From Clonostachys chloroleuca (taxonomy: Eukaryota; Ascomycota; Sordariomycetes; Hypocreales; Bionectriaceae), in the NCBI GenBank assembly GCA_037952775.1, contig JBANAY010000003.1:37262001-37326000 (forward strand): a DNA stretch of 64,000 nt, written 5' to 3'. Every line of letters starts with the position of its first letter. The first letter of the stretch is position 1. Under the pieces are notes generated by a model, which saw nothing but the letters and a program-made list of their open reading frames with translations, made no database searches and had not been told where the DNA came from. The translations under genes and the position numbers were made by a program. Positions 23,296 to 34,448 of this stretch are shown here, piece by piece.

Positions 23296-25063
23296 ATGGT
23301 ATGCAAACCTCCCTCTATTTTACCCAACGCTTGACTTACATTAGGCCGTTAGTCGTTTCAACCAACCCAAATCTTCGAGGAGGGTACCACGGAGGAGAAG
23401 GGCGAGAATGCGCGCCTAGCTGCCTTCGTTGGGGCCATCGCCGTTGGCGACTTGGTGAAGAGCACTCTTGGACCTAAAGGCATGGACAAGATTCTTCAAT
23501 CTGCGTATGTTCTCTTTTCATAGATGGCTTATAAGAGCGGGACTGATGGAACCATCTAGATCCACTGGAGACATCATGGTCACGAACGACGGTGCAACTA
23601 TCCTCAAGTCCATCGCACTCGACAACGCCGCTGCCAAGGTCCTAGTCAACATTTCGAAAGTTCAAGATGACGAAGTCGGAGACGGAACCACATCTGTCGC
23701 CGTGCTCGCTGCCGAACTCCTCCGCGAGGCTGAGAAGCTTGTGGACAAGAAGATTCACCCCCAGACCATCATTGAGGGTTACAGAATAGCCAGCCAAGCA
23801 TCCCTTAAGGCTTTGGAGGACTCCGCCGTCGATCACAGCAAGAGCCCCGAGGCTTTCCGAAAAGATCTTCTAGCCATCGCCCGCACGACTCTGAGCTCAA
23901 AGGTTCTCTCCCAAGACCGCAACCACTTTTCTGAGCTCGCCGTCGACGCCGTCCTTCGTCTCAAGCAATCTTCCGACTTGAGCCACATTCAGATTATCAA
24001 GAAAGCGGGTGGAAAGCTCAGCGAGTCCTACCTTGACGAGGGATTCATCTTGGACAAGAAGATCGGTGTGAACCAGCCAAAGCGATTGGAAAAGGCAAAG
24101 ATCTTGGTGGCAAATACCTCCATGGACACTGACAAGGTGAAAATCTTTGGTGCTCGACTCAAGGTCGACTCAACCGGAAAGCTTGCAGAGCTGGAGAAGG
24201 CCGAGAAGGAGAAGATGAAGGCCAAGGTTGAGAAGATCAAGGCACATGGCATCAACTGCTTCATCAACCGTCAACTCATCTATAATTGGCCCGAGCAGCT
24301 CTTTACTGATGCCGGCATCATGTCCATCGAGCATGCCGACTTTGACGGAATCGAGCGTCTAGCACTTGTGACCGGCGGTGAGATTGCTTCGACCTTTGAC
24401 CACCCCGACCAGGTCAGGCTCGGCCACTGCGACACGATCGAGGAGGTTATAATTGGAGAGGATACCCTGATTAAGTTTTCTGGTGTTGCCGCTGGCGAGG
24501 CTTGCACTATTGTTCTCCGAGGCGCAACAGACCAGTTGCTTGACGAAGCCGAGCGCAGCTTGCACGATGCGCTTGCCGTTCTCTCACAAACTGTTCGCGA
24601 GCCCCGGACGACCCTGGGTGGTGGATGCGCCGAAATGCTCATGGCCAAGGCTGTTGAGGGCGCTGCTACTCGTGTTGAGGGCAAGCGTCAACTTGCCGTG
24701 TCCGCCTTCGCCAATGCTCTGCGACAGCTGCCAACCATTCTGGCTGATAATGCCGGTTTGGATTCAGGAGACCTTGTTGCTCGCCTGCGCAAGGCGATCT
24801 ACGAAGGTCTGACATCCTATGGCCTTGACCTGACAACCCCTGGTGGTGGCATTGCCGATATGCGCGATCTTGGTGTGGTTGAGAGCTACAAGCTGAAGAA
24901 GGCGGTCGTGTCTTCAGCAAGTGAAGCAGCTGAGGTAAGATCTACAGTCCTACAATCGCCATGTTCCAATTATTTCTATTCATTTTGCTAACATTAGATA
25001 CAGCTACTTCTTCGAGTAGACGACATTATTCGGGCAGCTCCTCGCAGACGTGAGCGTATGTAA
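23296..25063 (+). CDS. cct2: CCT2: beta subunit of the cytosolic chaperonin TRiC/CCT
   Basis: Four exons (23296-23298, 23353-23504, 23560-24934, 25004-25063) give 529 residues. The first exon is only the ATG codon; splicing to 23353 gives [21 protein letters not shown], the expected start. Introns 2 and 3 restore [15 protein letters not shown] and [12 protein letters not shown]. Group II chaperonin ATPase motifs are intact ([26 protein letters not shown] near residue 92, [21 protein letters not shown]). CCT2 is one of eight subunits in the ring that folds actin, tubulin and WD-repeat proteins. Intron 3 has a TGCTAAC branch followed by two AGs; the nearer is too close to the branch, so the second (CAG at 25001-25003) is used. 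Confidence 0.96.
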
Positions 25064-25803
25064 ACAAAAGTTGAATATTTAGGTTTAATGGATGTTATGA
25101 ACGAAAGCAACCCATATAGTAATATCCTATAGAACAATACACCACACTTGTGAATGGACATACACTCATACATAGATGAATGCTCGTTAATGGCTTTCCC
25201 TCGTGATCTTCCACAATACCTATGATCCGTGAAATAATGAGGAGACGTGAGCCCCGAAACATGCGCAGCGTGGCCTACGGCTTTTTGATCTAAAATCAAC
25301 TTCGATTGCCATTGAATCTCATTGATTCCCTGCAACCATGCAATGAGGAACATTCGTTTGACAGCATAATACATGGGTGAGGCGCCAACCAAACATCTTC
25401 TGTGTCGTACAATCAAATCTTGCCAAGAACTATTCTCATTTCCAATAGGTATTTTTGAGTACCACAATGCAAAGTCTGCTCTGGGTTTACTATTCACTTT
25501 CCATTCAAATACATGCGTCAATAACCCCACGGCGAGATGAAGATGAGAAGCAGGGAAGCGACGACCGGCACTGACCTCACAACGTTCTCACCTTGAGCAC
25601 ACCCTCAAACCACCACTTTCTTCTCACTACCTACATCTACTCCAGCATTTCATTACTTCTCCACACTCTCTTTGATCACCACCTTTCACTTTCTTTGAAC
25701 TTTAGATTTCAAACCTGGCAAAAGCTTCTGCATCGCACCAACCCGCATCAGCCCGTGCTTCCCTATCAACGCCATCTGCTCAGACGTGCAGTTTGTTTCC
25801 AAC
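25064..25803. other. Intergenic region between CCT2 and the lysine-rich gene
   Basis: About 740 bp. The left part is AT-rich CCT2 3' flank; the right part (25580-25803) is C/T-rich leader of the next gene. The minus-strand frame 24994-25530 has no recognisable content and overlaps the CCT2 end, so it is not called. Confidence 0.55.
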
Positions 25804-27603
25804 ATGTCACCATCGCAAACTTACCAGGTGCCAAGCGATGATGGCGAAAGCCTCGGATCTGCGTCGAAAAAGAAGAAGTCATCGCGCAAGGATAAGCACA
25901 AGAAGTCCAAGGATGGAAAAAGCAAGGACTCCAAGGATAAGAAAAGCAATGACTCCAAGGATGAGAAAAGCAAGGACTTCAAGGATGGAAAACCCAAGGA
26001 CAAGAAGAAGAAGAAGAAGGACAAGAGCAAAAAGGACGATGTTGACATCACCCCTTCGAGCTCAGTAGTTCCTACACCCCAAAAGCAAAGCGCGTCCAAA
26101 GTTTTGCCTTCATCACAGAGAGAGCTCAGTCCTGAGAGTCCTGTTCAGAATGCTCCAGCACCTCAGATGCGATCAGTGCCTACACCCCAGAAGACGCCCG
26201 TCGCCACGCCGCAGAAGCAGCGTGCCTACACTCCCCAGAAGCAGCCGACCAAGACGGTTTCGCCGACTCGGCTGGAGGTCCAGCTCCCCAGCTCTTCCCA
26301 GCGTCGGGAAGAGTATGTGGAAATGACCTTGGACTCAAACGACGAGAGTGTCGAGGTGACGCCCACTGCAGATCCCAGGACCAATCCTAGATTTCTGTCT
26401 GGGATGCAACTCCCGAGGAAAGAAGTGACCTCGCCATTTATTGTCGAGAACCAAGATGTGTTTGGCCCCGTGATCCCTGCGACACCCAAGAGCCAAGTTG
26501 GAAGCAAGCCGTCATCTGGAAAGAAGTCAAAGTCTGAGAGTGTGAAGAAAGAAAAGGTTACCACACCCTCGTCGGCGAAGAAAAAGAAAAAGAAGAACGA
26601 CCGCTACATCCCCGGCCCTGCCGAGGTAGTTCAGTTGTCATCTGGAGATGATTCCGACTCGGACCTTGAGCTTCAGGCTATATACGACACTCCCAAGACA
26701 AAGAGCGCTTCAAGGACCATCACGCCGTCAAAGCAGAGTATCGCAGCCACGATCAAAAATGTGGCATCATCTGGCACCGTAAATGACTCGGATATCGAGT
26801 TTCAAGCCATCCGCAAAACACCCCCTTCGAGAAACAGATCGCAAAGCCAGCCACCAAGCGCCAAGGTGTCCATGACTGCTCAGCGCAATGTCTCAACGCC
26901 CACAAAGAGCAGCCAGGTGGCTACACCGTCTTCACGCAGTGCCCGAGCATCAGCATCCAAGCCCGACGGAAAGGAAGCATTCCAAGAGAGAGCTAGACGA
27001 TGCCGCACTATGTCACCTTCATTGGCTATTGACAAGACGAGCGGTTCCATGAAGCAGCAACAAGCAGCTAAACCAACGTCGTTGCAAGCTCATAATCCTA
27101 CAGTCAAGGGTACTCCGGCACCTATCAAGTATACTGCCTACATCGACCTCACCCAGGCCATGACAAGCGACGATGAGAGCTTCGAGAAGAAGCCCATGAC
27201 TAGGTCCCATGCCCAAAAGGAGGCTTTGAGAACTACGCAGGTAGTGGCGGTAGATTCACACACTGGAAAGAAGAGGTCCTGGGAAGAAATGCATTCGAGC
27301 TCGCCTGTTCCAGAGAATGATAACCCGTCCAAGAAGCGCAAGCTGGAGAATGTCGTTTCTCGCATTGTGCGAAACAGTCTACGGGAGAAGGAGAAGCCAG
27401 TCAATGGAGTGGAGACGCTCCAACAACGCCGCCGCAGAGAATCGGCTGAGGCTCTTGCGTACTTCCATCTGACAGGGTGGAAGAAACTGGACAAGAAGAA
27501 CAAGCGGTCACCGGTTGCGAGCAAGACAAGGGGAATAACATCGCTGTTCTCTTGGACTGAAGTTCGCAAACTCAAGAAGATGCTGCGCGAGAGGGCGGAC
27601 TAG
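25804..27603 (+). CDS. Unidentified lysine-rich, largely disordered nuclear-type protein
   Basis: An intronless frame of 599 residues from the first ATG (25804). I do not recognise the family. Residues about 17-80 are a Lys/Asp/Ser block with repeated KDSKDKKS-type units. Next come several TPQK motifs (VPTPQKQ, VPTPQKTPVATPQKQ, YTPQKQP), which resemble proline-directed kinase sites. Two copies of an acidic motif, DSDLELQAIYDTPKT and DSDIEFQAIRKTPPS, lie about 45 residues apart. Further basic clusters (KKKKKNDRYIPGPAE, KKRKLENVVSRIVRNSL) suggest nuclear location. The C-terminal 60 residues are the least biased and might fold (AEALAYFHLTGWKKLD, TSLFSWTEVRKLKKML). Composition alone suggests a chromatin or nucleolar role. 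Confidence 0.75.
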   Translation: MSPSQTYQVPSDDGESLGSASKKKKSSRKDKHKKSKDGKSKDSKDKKSNDSKDEKSKDFKDGKPKDKKKKKKDKSKKDDVDITPSSSVVPTPQKQSASKVLPSSQRELSPESPVQNAPAPQMRSVPTPQKTPVATPQKQRAYTPQKQPTKTVSPTRLEVQLPSSSQRREEYVEMTLDSNDESVEVTPTADPRTNPRFLSGMQLPRKEVTSPFIVENQDVFGPVIPATPKSQVGSKPSSGKKSKSESVKKEKVTTPSSAKKKKKKNDRYIPGPAEVVQLSSGDDSDSDLELQAIYDTPKTKSASRTITPSKQSIAATIKNVASSGTVNDSDIEFQAIRKTPPSRNRSQSQPPSAKVSMTAQRNVSTPTKSSQVATPSSRSARASASKPDGKEAFQERARRCRTMSPSLAIDKTSGSMKQQQAAKPTSLQAHNPTVKGTPAPIKYTAYIDLTQAMTSDDESFEKKPMTRSHAQKEALRTTQVVAVDSHTGKKRSWEEMHSSSPVPENDNPSKKRKLENVVSRIVRNSLREKEKPVNGVETLQQRRRRESAEALAYFHLTGWKKLDKKNKRSPVASKTRGITSLFSWTEVRKLKKMLRERAD

Positions 27604-30060
27604 GGTAGTTCTACGCATGAAGGAGATGTATTACGAGGTTGGTGCTTTGATGATGAGATCAGGTTTTTGGTGGACGCGTTTCTAAATTTGGCCCATAAGA
27701 CTCGAGATGCCTCTGGTCTCGATGAACAGGCCATGGCACGGCAGCTTTGAATGTATTGCTAGTGGTTTACAAAAAGGCTTGAGGATGTGTCGAAGGGGTT
27801 GGACTTGATATTGTGCTGTTGGTTTAGCAGAACAGAAACAGACATGCCCGGATAAATTGAATGAACTTTGCAATCACTGCCTGGTGCAGGAGGGGAACGT
27901 GATTCGCTCGAGCGATATGCGCATGGTGCGGCAGCCAGCCTTCTTTGTTGATGACTGGACTTGAACCTCTGTGCAGGTGTGTGCCAGGCCCATGCCCTCC
28001 ATCTCCGAGGGAGGAGCAGCAGCAACGGGGTAGTGTGGGGAATCTTATGCTTCATTTCCTTTTTCCTTTGGTGGTGTTGGATGGAGCGCCATGATCTGAC
28101 CGATTACGCGATTGGGGCGGCCATTCCGAAGGGGAGGTACGTGCATGCAAAAGACGTGGATGGACGCTAGACGACGCCGTCCCGTCACCATGCTGTGCCA
28201 TTGCCGCAGATCGGCTTTTCATCGTGGCCTACGAGCTGGAAGGGCGCTGTTTATTTGTTATTTGCTGAGTTACTGAAAGGTTTATAGATCAGCAAGATTC
28301 AAGATACAGGCGTCATCGAGACCAGAGAGAAGAACACTGCCAGTTCTTGACCAACAGAGGTACCTCTGTAAGGCGACTCCTATTTTGTACCAACAGACTT
28401 GGGTTTAGATAAGGAACACGCCTATCTGCTTTGGTTCCTCACCATGCTGAGGTTTATTGGCTGCTAGGTAGGTTCCAGCGAGATGAGAACCCGAGACCGA
28501 GATAGAGATCAAATTGGCTGCCCACCCGTTGCAACCTTGAGACGACAAACAAGAGATAAGCCCGCCTCGCGTGCTCATCTCGATGGGCAGCAGAGCACAT
28601 GTCATCGCGGCCGTGGTGTGGTGACAAGATGCACACGTACCTGCATGCCACGGCAGTAGCCTAAGCCTACCTGGTGGCAGGTACCCGGCACCATCTGCAC
28701 AGACCATGCCATGCTAATCAAATTCCGCTGCAGGAGGGCGGTTCGGGCTGGGGGTCAATTTGGCAGGGCACAAGTCACGGCGACACCAACAGGCGCGTAT
28801 CGATGTACATACATGGCATCGATTCTTGATCGCAACTCAGGCACGGGCATGGGCATGTTAGCTGGTCATTTTTGTTGATATTGCCAGGAGGGCAGCTAAG
28901 TGGCCTTGCTCCGCTCACAGGGAGAATTCGAAGCAGCCGGCCGGACGAGGGAGGAGCTGTTGGTGCCAAAATTAAAAAACCTAATTACAGGCCTGTTCCG
29001 GCAGCAGGACGCACCTACAATAGCACGCAGGTACAACAATAGCAGAGAGGAAAATCCTTCTCCGTCAATTCATGGTGCGAGAACCAGAGAGGATGGAGAT
29101 GATGGGCCGCTAATCTCGCTTCCCATTGGTGCCCCCCCGGCAGCCGGCCCCTGCGCACCGGCCAATGGGAGAGGCTGCAGCCTTCAATCTGCCTGCCTCC
29201 CGCTGTGGCTAGCTCCGGCCAGCAGCTTGTTTGCTCTCCTTCCTGTTCATCAATCGAGCGTGCGCTAAAGGCCAGCAGGTTTAGGTGCTGCTGCCTCGCT
29301 GGCTCCCTCAGGTCCTCAGGCCCCCTCGAGGTTTCCATCCCTGTCCGGCCAGGTCAGGTACTGTGCATATCGGGTTAGTTGGTGCTGTTGGATGGGTGGA
29401 TGAGTGGATGGAAGCCTCAATCATGGTCCATGGGTTTTCCTTTTCCTCCACACCCCTTCATCAGCGCAGTGCAGCACAGCGCAATTCTCGGTACAGCACC
29501 GCAATTTGAACATAGGTAGACTCCGCTCCCACCACCTCATGGACGATCATCCTTCTTCCCCTTCTCTTCCTCTTCCTGCCTCTCACTCGACTTGAGATCC
29601 AACTCAACCAGTCTTCTTCATTCGTTCATCGCTGGCCGTGGCCCCCATTCGCTGCTGTTCCCGTTCTTGGTGCTGTACGCCATACCATTCACTCGACAAC
29701 TTGTTATCTACCGCCCTTTTCAACCCTTTTTAGCCCTTCTCTATACGTCGTCCCCCCTTGCTTGTTTACTTTGGCACAGCAAGCGCCTTGTTGGTGTGGC
29801 GGCATCTTCCTGTTCCTGTGCCTGAGCCTGTCTGTGCCTGGCTTGACGCGCCCCACTCCCACCTGCTCACTGCCTCAAACCACACCCACCGCCTTGTCTC
29901 AAAAGTCCTGGCTTGACTTAACTCGACTCGACTTGAAGTCCCTTGTTTAGTTTGTTTCTTCGACCGTTTGTTCGCGGCTCATTCTCAACAGCCCGTCTCC
30001 TGAACACCGTCCACGTCAATCGCCGAGAGAGACTGGAGCTCCTTGGCTTCCGATGCAGTC
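27604..30060. other. Gene-free 2.4-kb stretch upstream of the TBC gene
   Basis: Only short, mutually overlapping frames on both strands and no recognisable domain. From about 29530 the plus strand becomes C/T-rich, which fits a long leader for the gene starting at 30061. Confidence 0.55.
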
Positions 30061-32286
30061 ATGATTTACGATATTGACAGTGATACCGACTCGTCCCCGA
30101 ATTCCCCTCCCGGAATGACCACCTCCAAAAGCTCCAAGACCTCCTCCTTCCACTCCTCTCTCCACGATGATGGCAGTGTCCTCAACGATGTAGGCCATTT
30201 CGAGGACATTGGTCTCGAAGACGACAATGACACCCTCAAAAACACGTCCCAATTGGGCATCTATGGTGTCGCGCCACCACCACCAGGAGCTTCTGTCACC
30301 TCTGGCCGGATCTTGGCTACCAACAGCCATCTCTCCCCCAAGCCTCGTTCATCCTTCCCGAATCTCCAGACAAACTTCCAGAATCCGAGGAGCACGAGCC
30401 TCACCGTTTTGGCCGATCCTGGCCGTCCCGCACCACCCTCTAAGCGATCATCCAGCCGTTCGAATCAATCGTCTTCTCCCCGAAACAGGAGCTTGAGTCC
30501 CAGCAATGTGGCTTTGAACCCCCAGGGACCTCGTATCCATCCCAAGCCTCGCCGGGGAAGTTGGCAGCCCGCACTTCGACATCGGAAATCGTTCGCCGAG
30601 CTTGAGCATGAATGTGACGAGGATGAAGGCGACGACATCCCTGAAGGCATGTTCCTCGACAACGTTCCCATCTCACCACGACCCCAGCATGAACGCCCTC
30701 CCAGCCGACAGCCATCGCCTGCGCCTTCTATGGACCGATCTCACAAAGACCGTATCAGGAGTGTTGGCAATGGTACTCCCCCAGTGGCTCAGGCCCAAGG
30801 GTCTCTTCGTTCCCCTGCATGGAAAAACGAGGGAGAGTCCGTGTCACGCGAGAGGTCGCCAGTTGGCATGCCTTTGAAGCGGACATTGTCATGGAATGCA
30901 GGCTTCGCTGAATTGAGCGCTGAAGCGAAGAAGCTCACCGAAAAGCTGGAGGCACACGCTGATGAGATAGAGCAACAGCGAACGCGGCAGTCCCTGGGAT
31001 CCAATCGCCCCAACACCTGGAATCCCGGCCGGTCATCCTCGGAATACTCCTATGAAAAGAAGTCGAGGATCAAGTCGACGCCAGAACTCCCTCCTTTGCG
31101 ACGAACCAATGTCATGATTGACCCACTGCCCGTTTCTAGAGAGAAAGAGGCCGTTCTCAGCCGAACAAGACCTTCATGGCTGCCTCCCAAGGACCCCGCC
31201 GAAGAGAAGCGTCACCTACGAGAGTATCAGAGGATGATGGCGGCAAGCGCCAAAGCCGACGAGCGGCGAGAAGCTGCTCGCAGATCCAAGGAACAGTCCA
31301 AGGACGTGGTAGTTGATGGGTCTATGCGAGTGTGGGAGCAAGATATTCTGGCTCGCTGGGACGATGCCATCCGTGAGAGAAAGACGCGAGAGATGTGGTG
31401 GCGTGGTGTCCCTCCGAGAAGCCGCGGTGCGGTTTGGTCCCGGGCCATTGGCAATCCCCTTGGGTTGTCCGAATCCTCCTTCGATATGGCGCTGACGAGG
31501 GCTCATGAGCTGGAGCAGAGAGTGAAGGATCAAAAGGGGACGGCTGAGGATGCCAAAAGTGTCCAGTGGTTCCACGAGATTCGCCAAGATGTGACAAATA
31601 AAACCTGGAAGGACCTGCACGTTTTCAACGTTGGTGGCCCGTTGCACGACAACTTGGTGGATGTCTTGATGGCATACGCTATGTACCGAAATGATATTGG
31701 GTATATCTCTGGGTGCAACGTAAGTAGATCTCACAGATTAACCTCCTGGTTGTTTGACTGCCTGTATTCTAACACTCCCTCACAGACCATCGCGGCTCTC
31801 CTTCTCCTCAACCTCCCTACCCCTGCGTCCACCTTTGTGGCTTTGGCCAATCTCCTCAACCGTTCTCTCCCGCTCTCGTTCTATACGTCCGATGCAGGAG
31901 CCCAAGCGTCAGCATACAATTTTGTTATTCAAACCCTCGCCGCCAAATCAATTCCTCTTTACGACCATCTCAAAGGAATTCCAGATCTCACACCAGAAAT
32001 GTATCTGTACCCGATTTTCACCAGTCTCTTCACAGGCCAGCTTGTAATCGACGAAGCCTCGCGGCTATTTGATATCTATGTTTTTGAAGGCGATACGACC
32101 CTTATTCGAGCCGCTGTCGCGTTTCTGCTCACCAAGGAGACCAAGCTCCACGGATGCAAGACCAAGAGCGATTTCTTTTCGCTTTTGTCTCAACCTCTTG
32201 CTGGAGAGGATGGCGCCACTGCAGCTACCCAGGCTCTGGCAACTGAACAATTTATCAAGGCAGTCCGAGAAGTGAAAATGTCTTAA
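30061..32286 (+). CDS. TBC (Rab-GAP-type) domain protein with atypical catalytic fingers
   Basis: Two exons (30061-31719 and 31786-32286) give about 719 residues. The 66-nt intron is a multiple of three without stops but has GTAAGT, a CTAAC branch and CACAG, and its removal gives GCNTIAALLLL. The first half is disordered and Ser/Pro-rich, with a predicted helix (AELSAEAKKLTEKLEAHADEI). The TBC domain covers roughly residues 420-700, starting at RGVPPRSRGAVWSRAIGN. Canonical Rab-GAPs use an Arg finger in IxxDxxR and a Gln finger in YxQG; here the corresponding stretches read IRQDVTNKT and IGYISGCN, so both residues appear absent. The protein may bind a Rab without stimulating its GTPase, or use other residues. 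The ATG at 30061 is the first in the frame. Confidence 0.85.
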   Translation: MIYDIDSDTDSSPNSPPGMTTSKSSKTSSFHSSLHDDGSVLNDVGHFEDIGLEDDNDTLKNTSQLGIYGVAPPPPGASVTSGRILATNSHLSPKPRSSFPNLQTNFQNPRSTSLTVLADPGRPAPPSKRSSSRSNQSSSPRNRSLSPSNVALNPQGPRIHPKPRRGSWQPALRHRKSFAELEHECDEDEGDDIPEGMFLDNVPISPRPQHERPPSRQPSPAPSMDRSHKDRIRSVGNGTPPVAQAQGSLRSPAWKNEGESVSRERSPVGMPLKRTLSWNAGFAELSAEAKKLTEKLEAHADEIEQQRTRQSLGSNRPNTWNPGRSSSEYSYEKKSRIKSTPELPPLRRTNVMIDPLPVSREKEAVLSRTRPSWLPPKDPAEEKRHLREYQRMMAASAKADERREAARRSKEQSKDVVVDGSMRVWEQDILARWDDAIRERKTREMWWRGVPPRSRGAVWSRAIGNPLGLSESSFDMALTRAHELEQRVKDQKGTAEDAKSVQWFHEIRQDVTNKTWKDLHVFNVGGPLHDNLVDVLMAYAMYRNDIGYISGCNVSRSHRLTSWLFDCLYSNTPSQTIAALLLLNLPTPASTFVALANLLNRSLPLSFYTSDAGAQASAYNFVIQTLAAKSIPLYDHLKGIPDLTPEMYLYPIFTSLFTGQLVIDEASRLFDIYVFEGDTTLIRAAVAFLLTKETKLHGCKTKSDFFSLLSQPLAGEDGATAATQALATEQFIKAVREVKMS

Positions 32287-34163
32287 TAGCTGGCCTGGCG
32301 CCTGCTTCACGGTTCTCAGCATAATATCATTTCACTTCTGGACAAGGGCAGTTTTACCACACATTTATAGAAAGGTCTCACGGATCACGTTGTAGAGTAT
32401 CATGAACGGCGTTTTTATCATTTCTTTGGGATTGGCGAGACGTGCCATCCTTATTTTTTGTTATACTAGGATTCGGCAAGCGGTTTTTATTTTGGAAATT
32501 CTTCTGCTTTGGGATAGAGGCTACTTGCTTTGACACTTGTGTATATTTGCCTGTCACACGGCAATCGTCCCCGACCGGTCTGGGCATTGGAATTTGCCCA
32601 TCAGAGTCTTTGGCATGCCTGGTTTGAGGCAAAGCTGGGGGTGTATCTTGGCAGTATGGTGTCGTGATGTCGAGCATCGTCCCGAGCTTGGTACTATTTA
32701 TATAGTACATTATCTTAACAAAGAATCTTGAAAAGAAGATTCTCTTTACTTTTTCCACCAACATATCTATCCTCCTCAGTGACTGCTTCTTCTATTTTGA
32801 CTTTCCCTATTCAAGTACATCACCACCACTTCTTGTTGAGTTGTTTGAGCAAATACTGATATTGTCCCATGTGGGACATGCTTGGTTCCCAATCCGCTTG
32901 AGGTTATGCATAAACAGAGGAGAGTCGCCGCCTGGATACTGGTGATATAGAGGCAGGTCGTCGAGACGCAAGCATCGTTCGCCAGGCGAGATTAGGTATT
33001 GATTGGATTTGTCCAATGCCTCAGTAAATATCTATCTATAATCGAGTTGTCTATTTTCTATGCATCATCGATAGCATGAGTAGCATTTGTGGTGTACGTT
33101 TAAGCATACAATGGCCTGACATCTCATCCCATCACTGGCGATTTGGATGTAACTTCATTAACTATGGTGCTTGCTAACCAACTCATAAATTTGACCCCCC
33201 CCCCCCCCCCCAACTTGTTTGGCTTTCTGGCCTCATAATGGAATTCGTTTTATCCTTTTTCTCTTTCATTTGGACGGCCGCTTCGCATGGCCCCCCCTTT
33301 GGCTAAACAGCATTTCATCGCATACTACAGAATTTTATTTTTTCTTACATATTATCTGAACATCTGTTTCGTTCTTATTCGGTAACCATATTTTAATGGC
33401 GTCTCTGGCAGTGTTTCGATTAGGTCTGCAAAGTACCGACAATGAACTTATTGGGCTCAACAAGTGGCTTGTCTCCGCGAACAAGCCCGGAACGAACAGA
33501 TGGGCTCCCGCATAATGTTAGACTTGGTTGAGTGTACTTTGAATAAACAGTGCAAGCTGCACTCTTTCCCCCAAGGTCTAGGAGGATTGATTGTGAGCTA
33601 ATTAACATCCATTGTCATTCTATGGATAGGACTTACGGAGAACCATTGCACCACTTCGCCCCGATTGTTAAGTACGAGGTCATATGATGTATGGGATGAT
33701 AGTTCCGTAGAAAGAATCACGCTGATCACCCTCAATATAGGTCTCGCACACGGAATTTCCGTTAGTGTCTTGGGTGGGCGGATTCATCTGGGATGCACAT
33801 CGTATTTCGTTTGTATTTGCAAGGAGTTCTTGTCTGAAATCCGATATCTGTCAAAGAATCAAGCAGTAGCCCGGTGTGATGCGATGCTGTCGCCATAATA
33901 AGAAGTTAAACGACGGGGGTCTTCTCGCCCATAAATCCACAAAGCGGTACCTATAAGACTAGGCTCTGGATGAAGCGTTGGATAACAGCTAAAAGAGATT
34001 ATATTCTCTAGCGAATTCTCTTGGTACATTAGTATGACGCAGGTAGTTTGGAAGAGACTCACGTTCGGGGTGTGTTGGCATATCATAGCTAATACCGAGA
34101 GTAGAGTCTGTTGGCCAGGTCAGCGTCTTTTGTTCAAAGCTTCTGTGTTCCCTTGAGGAGCTC
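32287..34163. other. Gene-poor stretch with a long C homopolymer
   Basis: About 1.9 kb after the TBC gene. It contains an uninterrupted run of 18 C at 33195-33212 and a second shorter C-run near 33290. No coding frame can be supported; short minus-strand frames near 33400-34080 have no recognisable content. Confidence 0.55.
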
Positions 34164-34448
34164 TTACGTATTCCCTGGAAAATGACACCACAGAGCGCGA
34201 GAGGCTAATAACGTCAAAGGATTAGAATGGAGAGAGAAAGGTGAGATATGGGAAGCAAGTGAGCAACTCGCCTCTGCTGCAAGAATAAGCCAATCGTCGG
34301 GACCCAATCCAATTCCTATAAGGTGTCCCCAAACTCGTAGTGCCAAAATGACCAGAGATATGAAACCGAGGACAGAGTTGCATGCTAAGTAGCCAATGAC
34401 ATCGGTCCGCATCAGCGGGTGAACAAGTGGTAAGTCCGTATCAGCCAT
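34164..34448 (-). pseudogene. N-terminal fragment of a PTH11/SAT4-like rhodopsin-fold membrane protein
   Basis: From the ATG at 34448 (minus strand) the frame gives an acidic start, one transmembrane segment (LACNSVLGFISLVILALRVW) and then GLGPDDWLILAAE, the LR...G.G.DDWL signature that opens fungal SAT4/PTH11-type seven-helix proteins. After this the frame meets GCGAGT where a GT donor is expected. Further left, pieces such as PLALCGVIFQGI and TLGISYDMPTHPE can be read after assumed introns, but the KxSILLFYLR helices expected next are not found. I therefore read it as a truncated relative of the intact gene at 40415-41982. A multi-exon gene with unusual splicing is possible but less likely. 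Confidence 0.5.

Noticed and set aside
24994..25530. Minus-strand frame of 178 codons after CCT2
   Set aside because: It overlaps the last CCT2 exon, starts and ends in AT-rich 3' flank and has no recognisable content.
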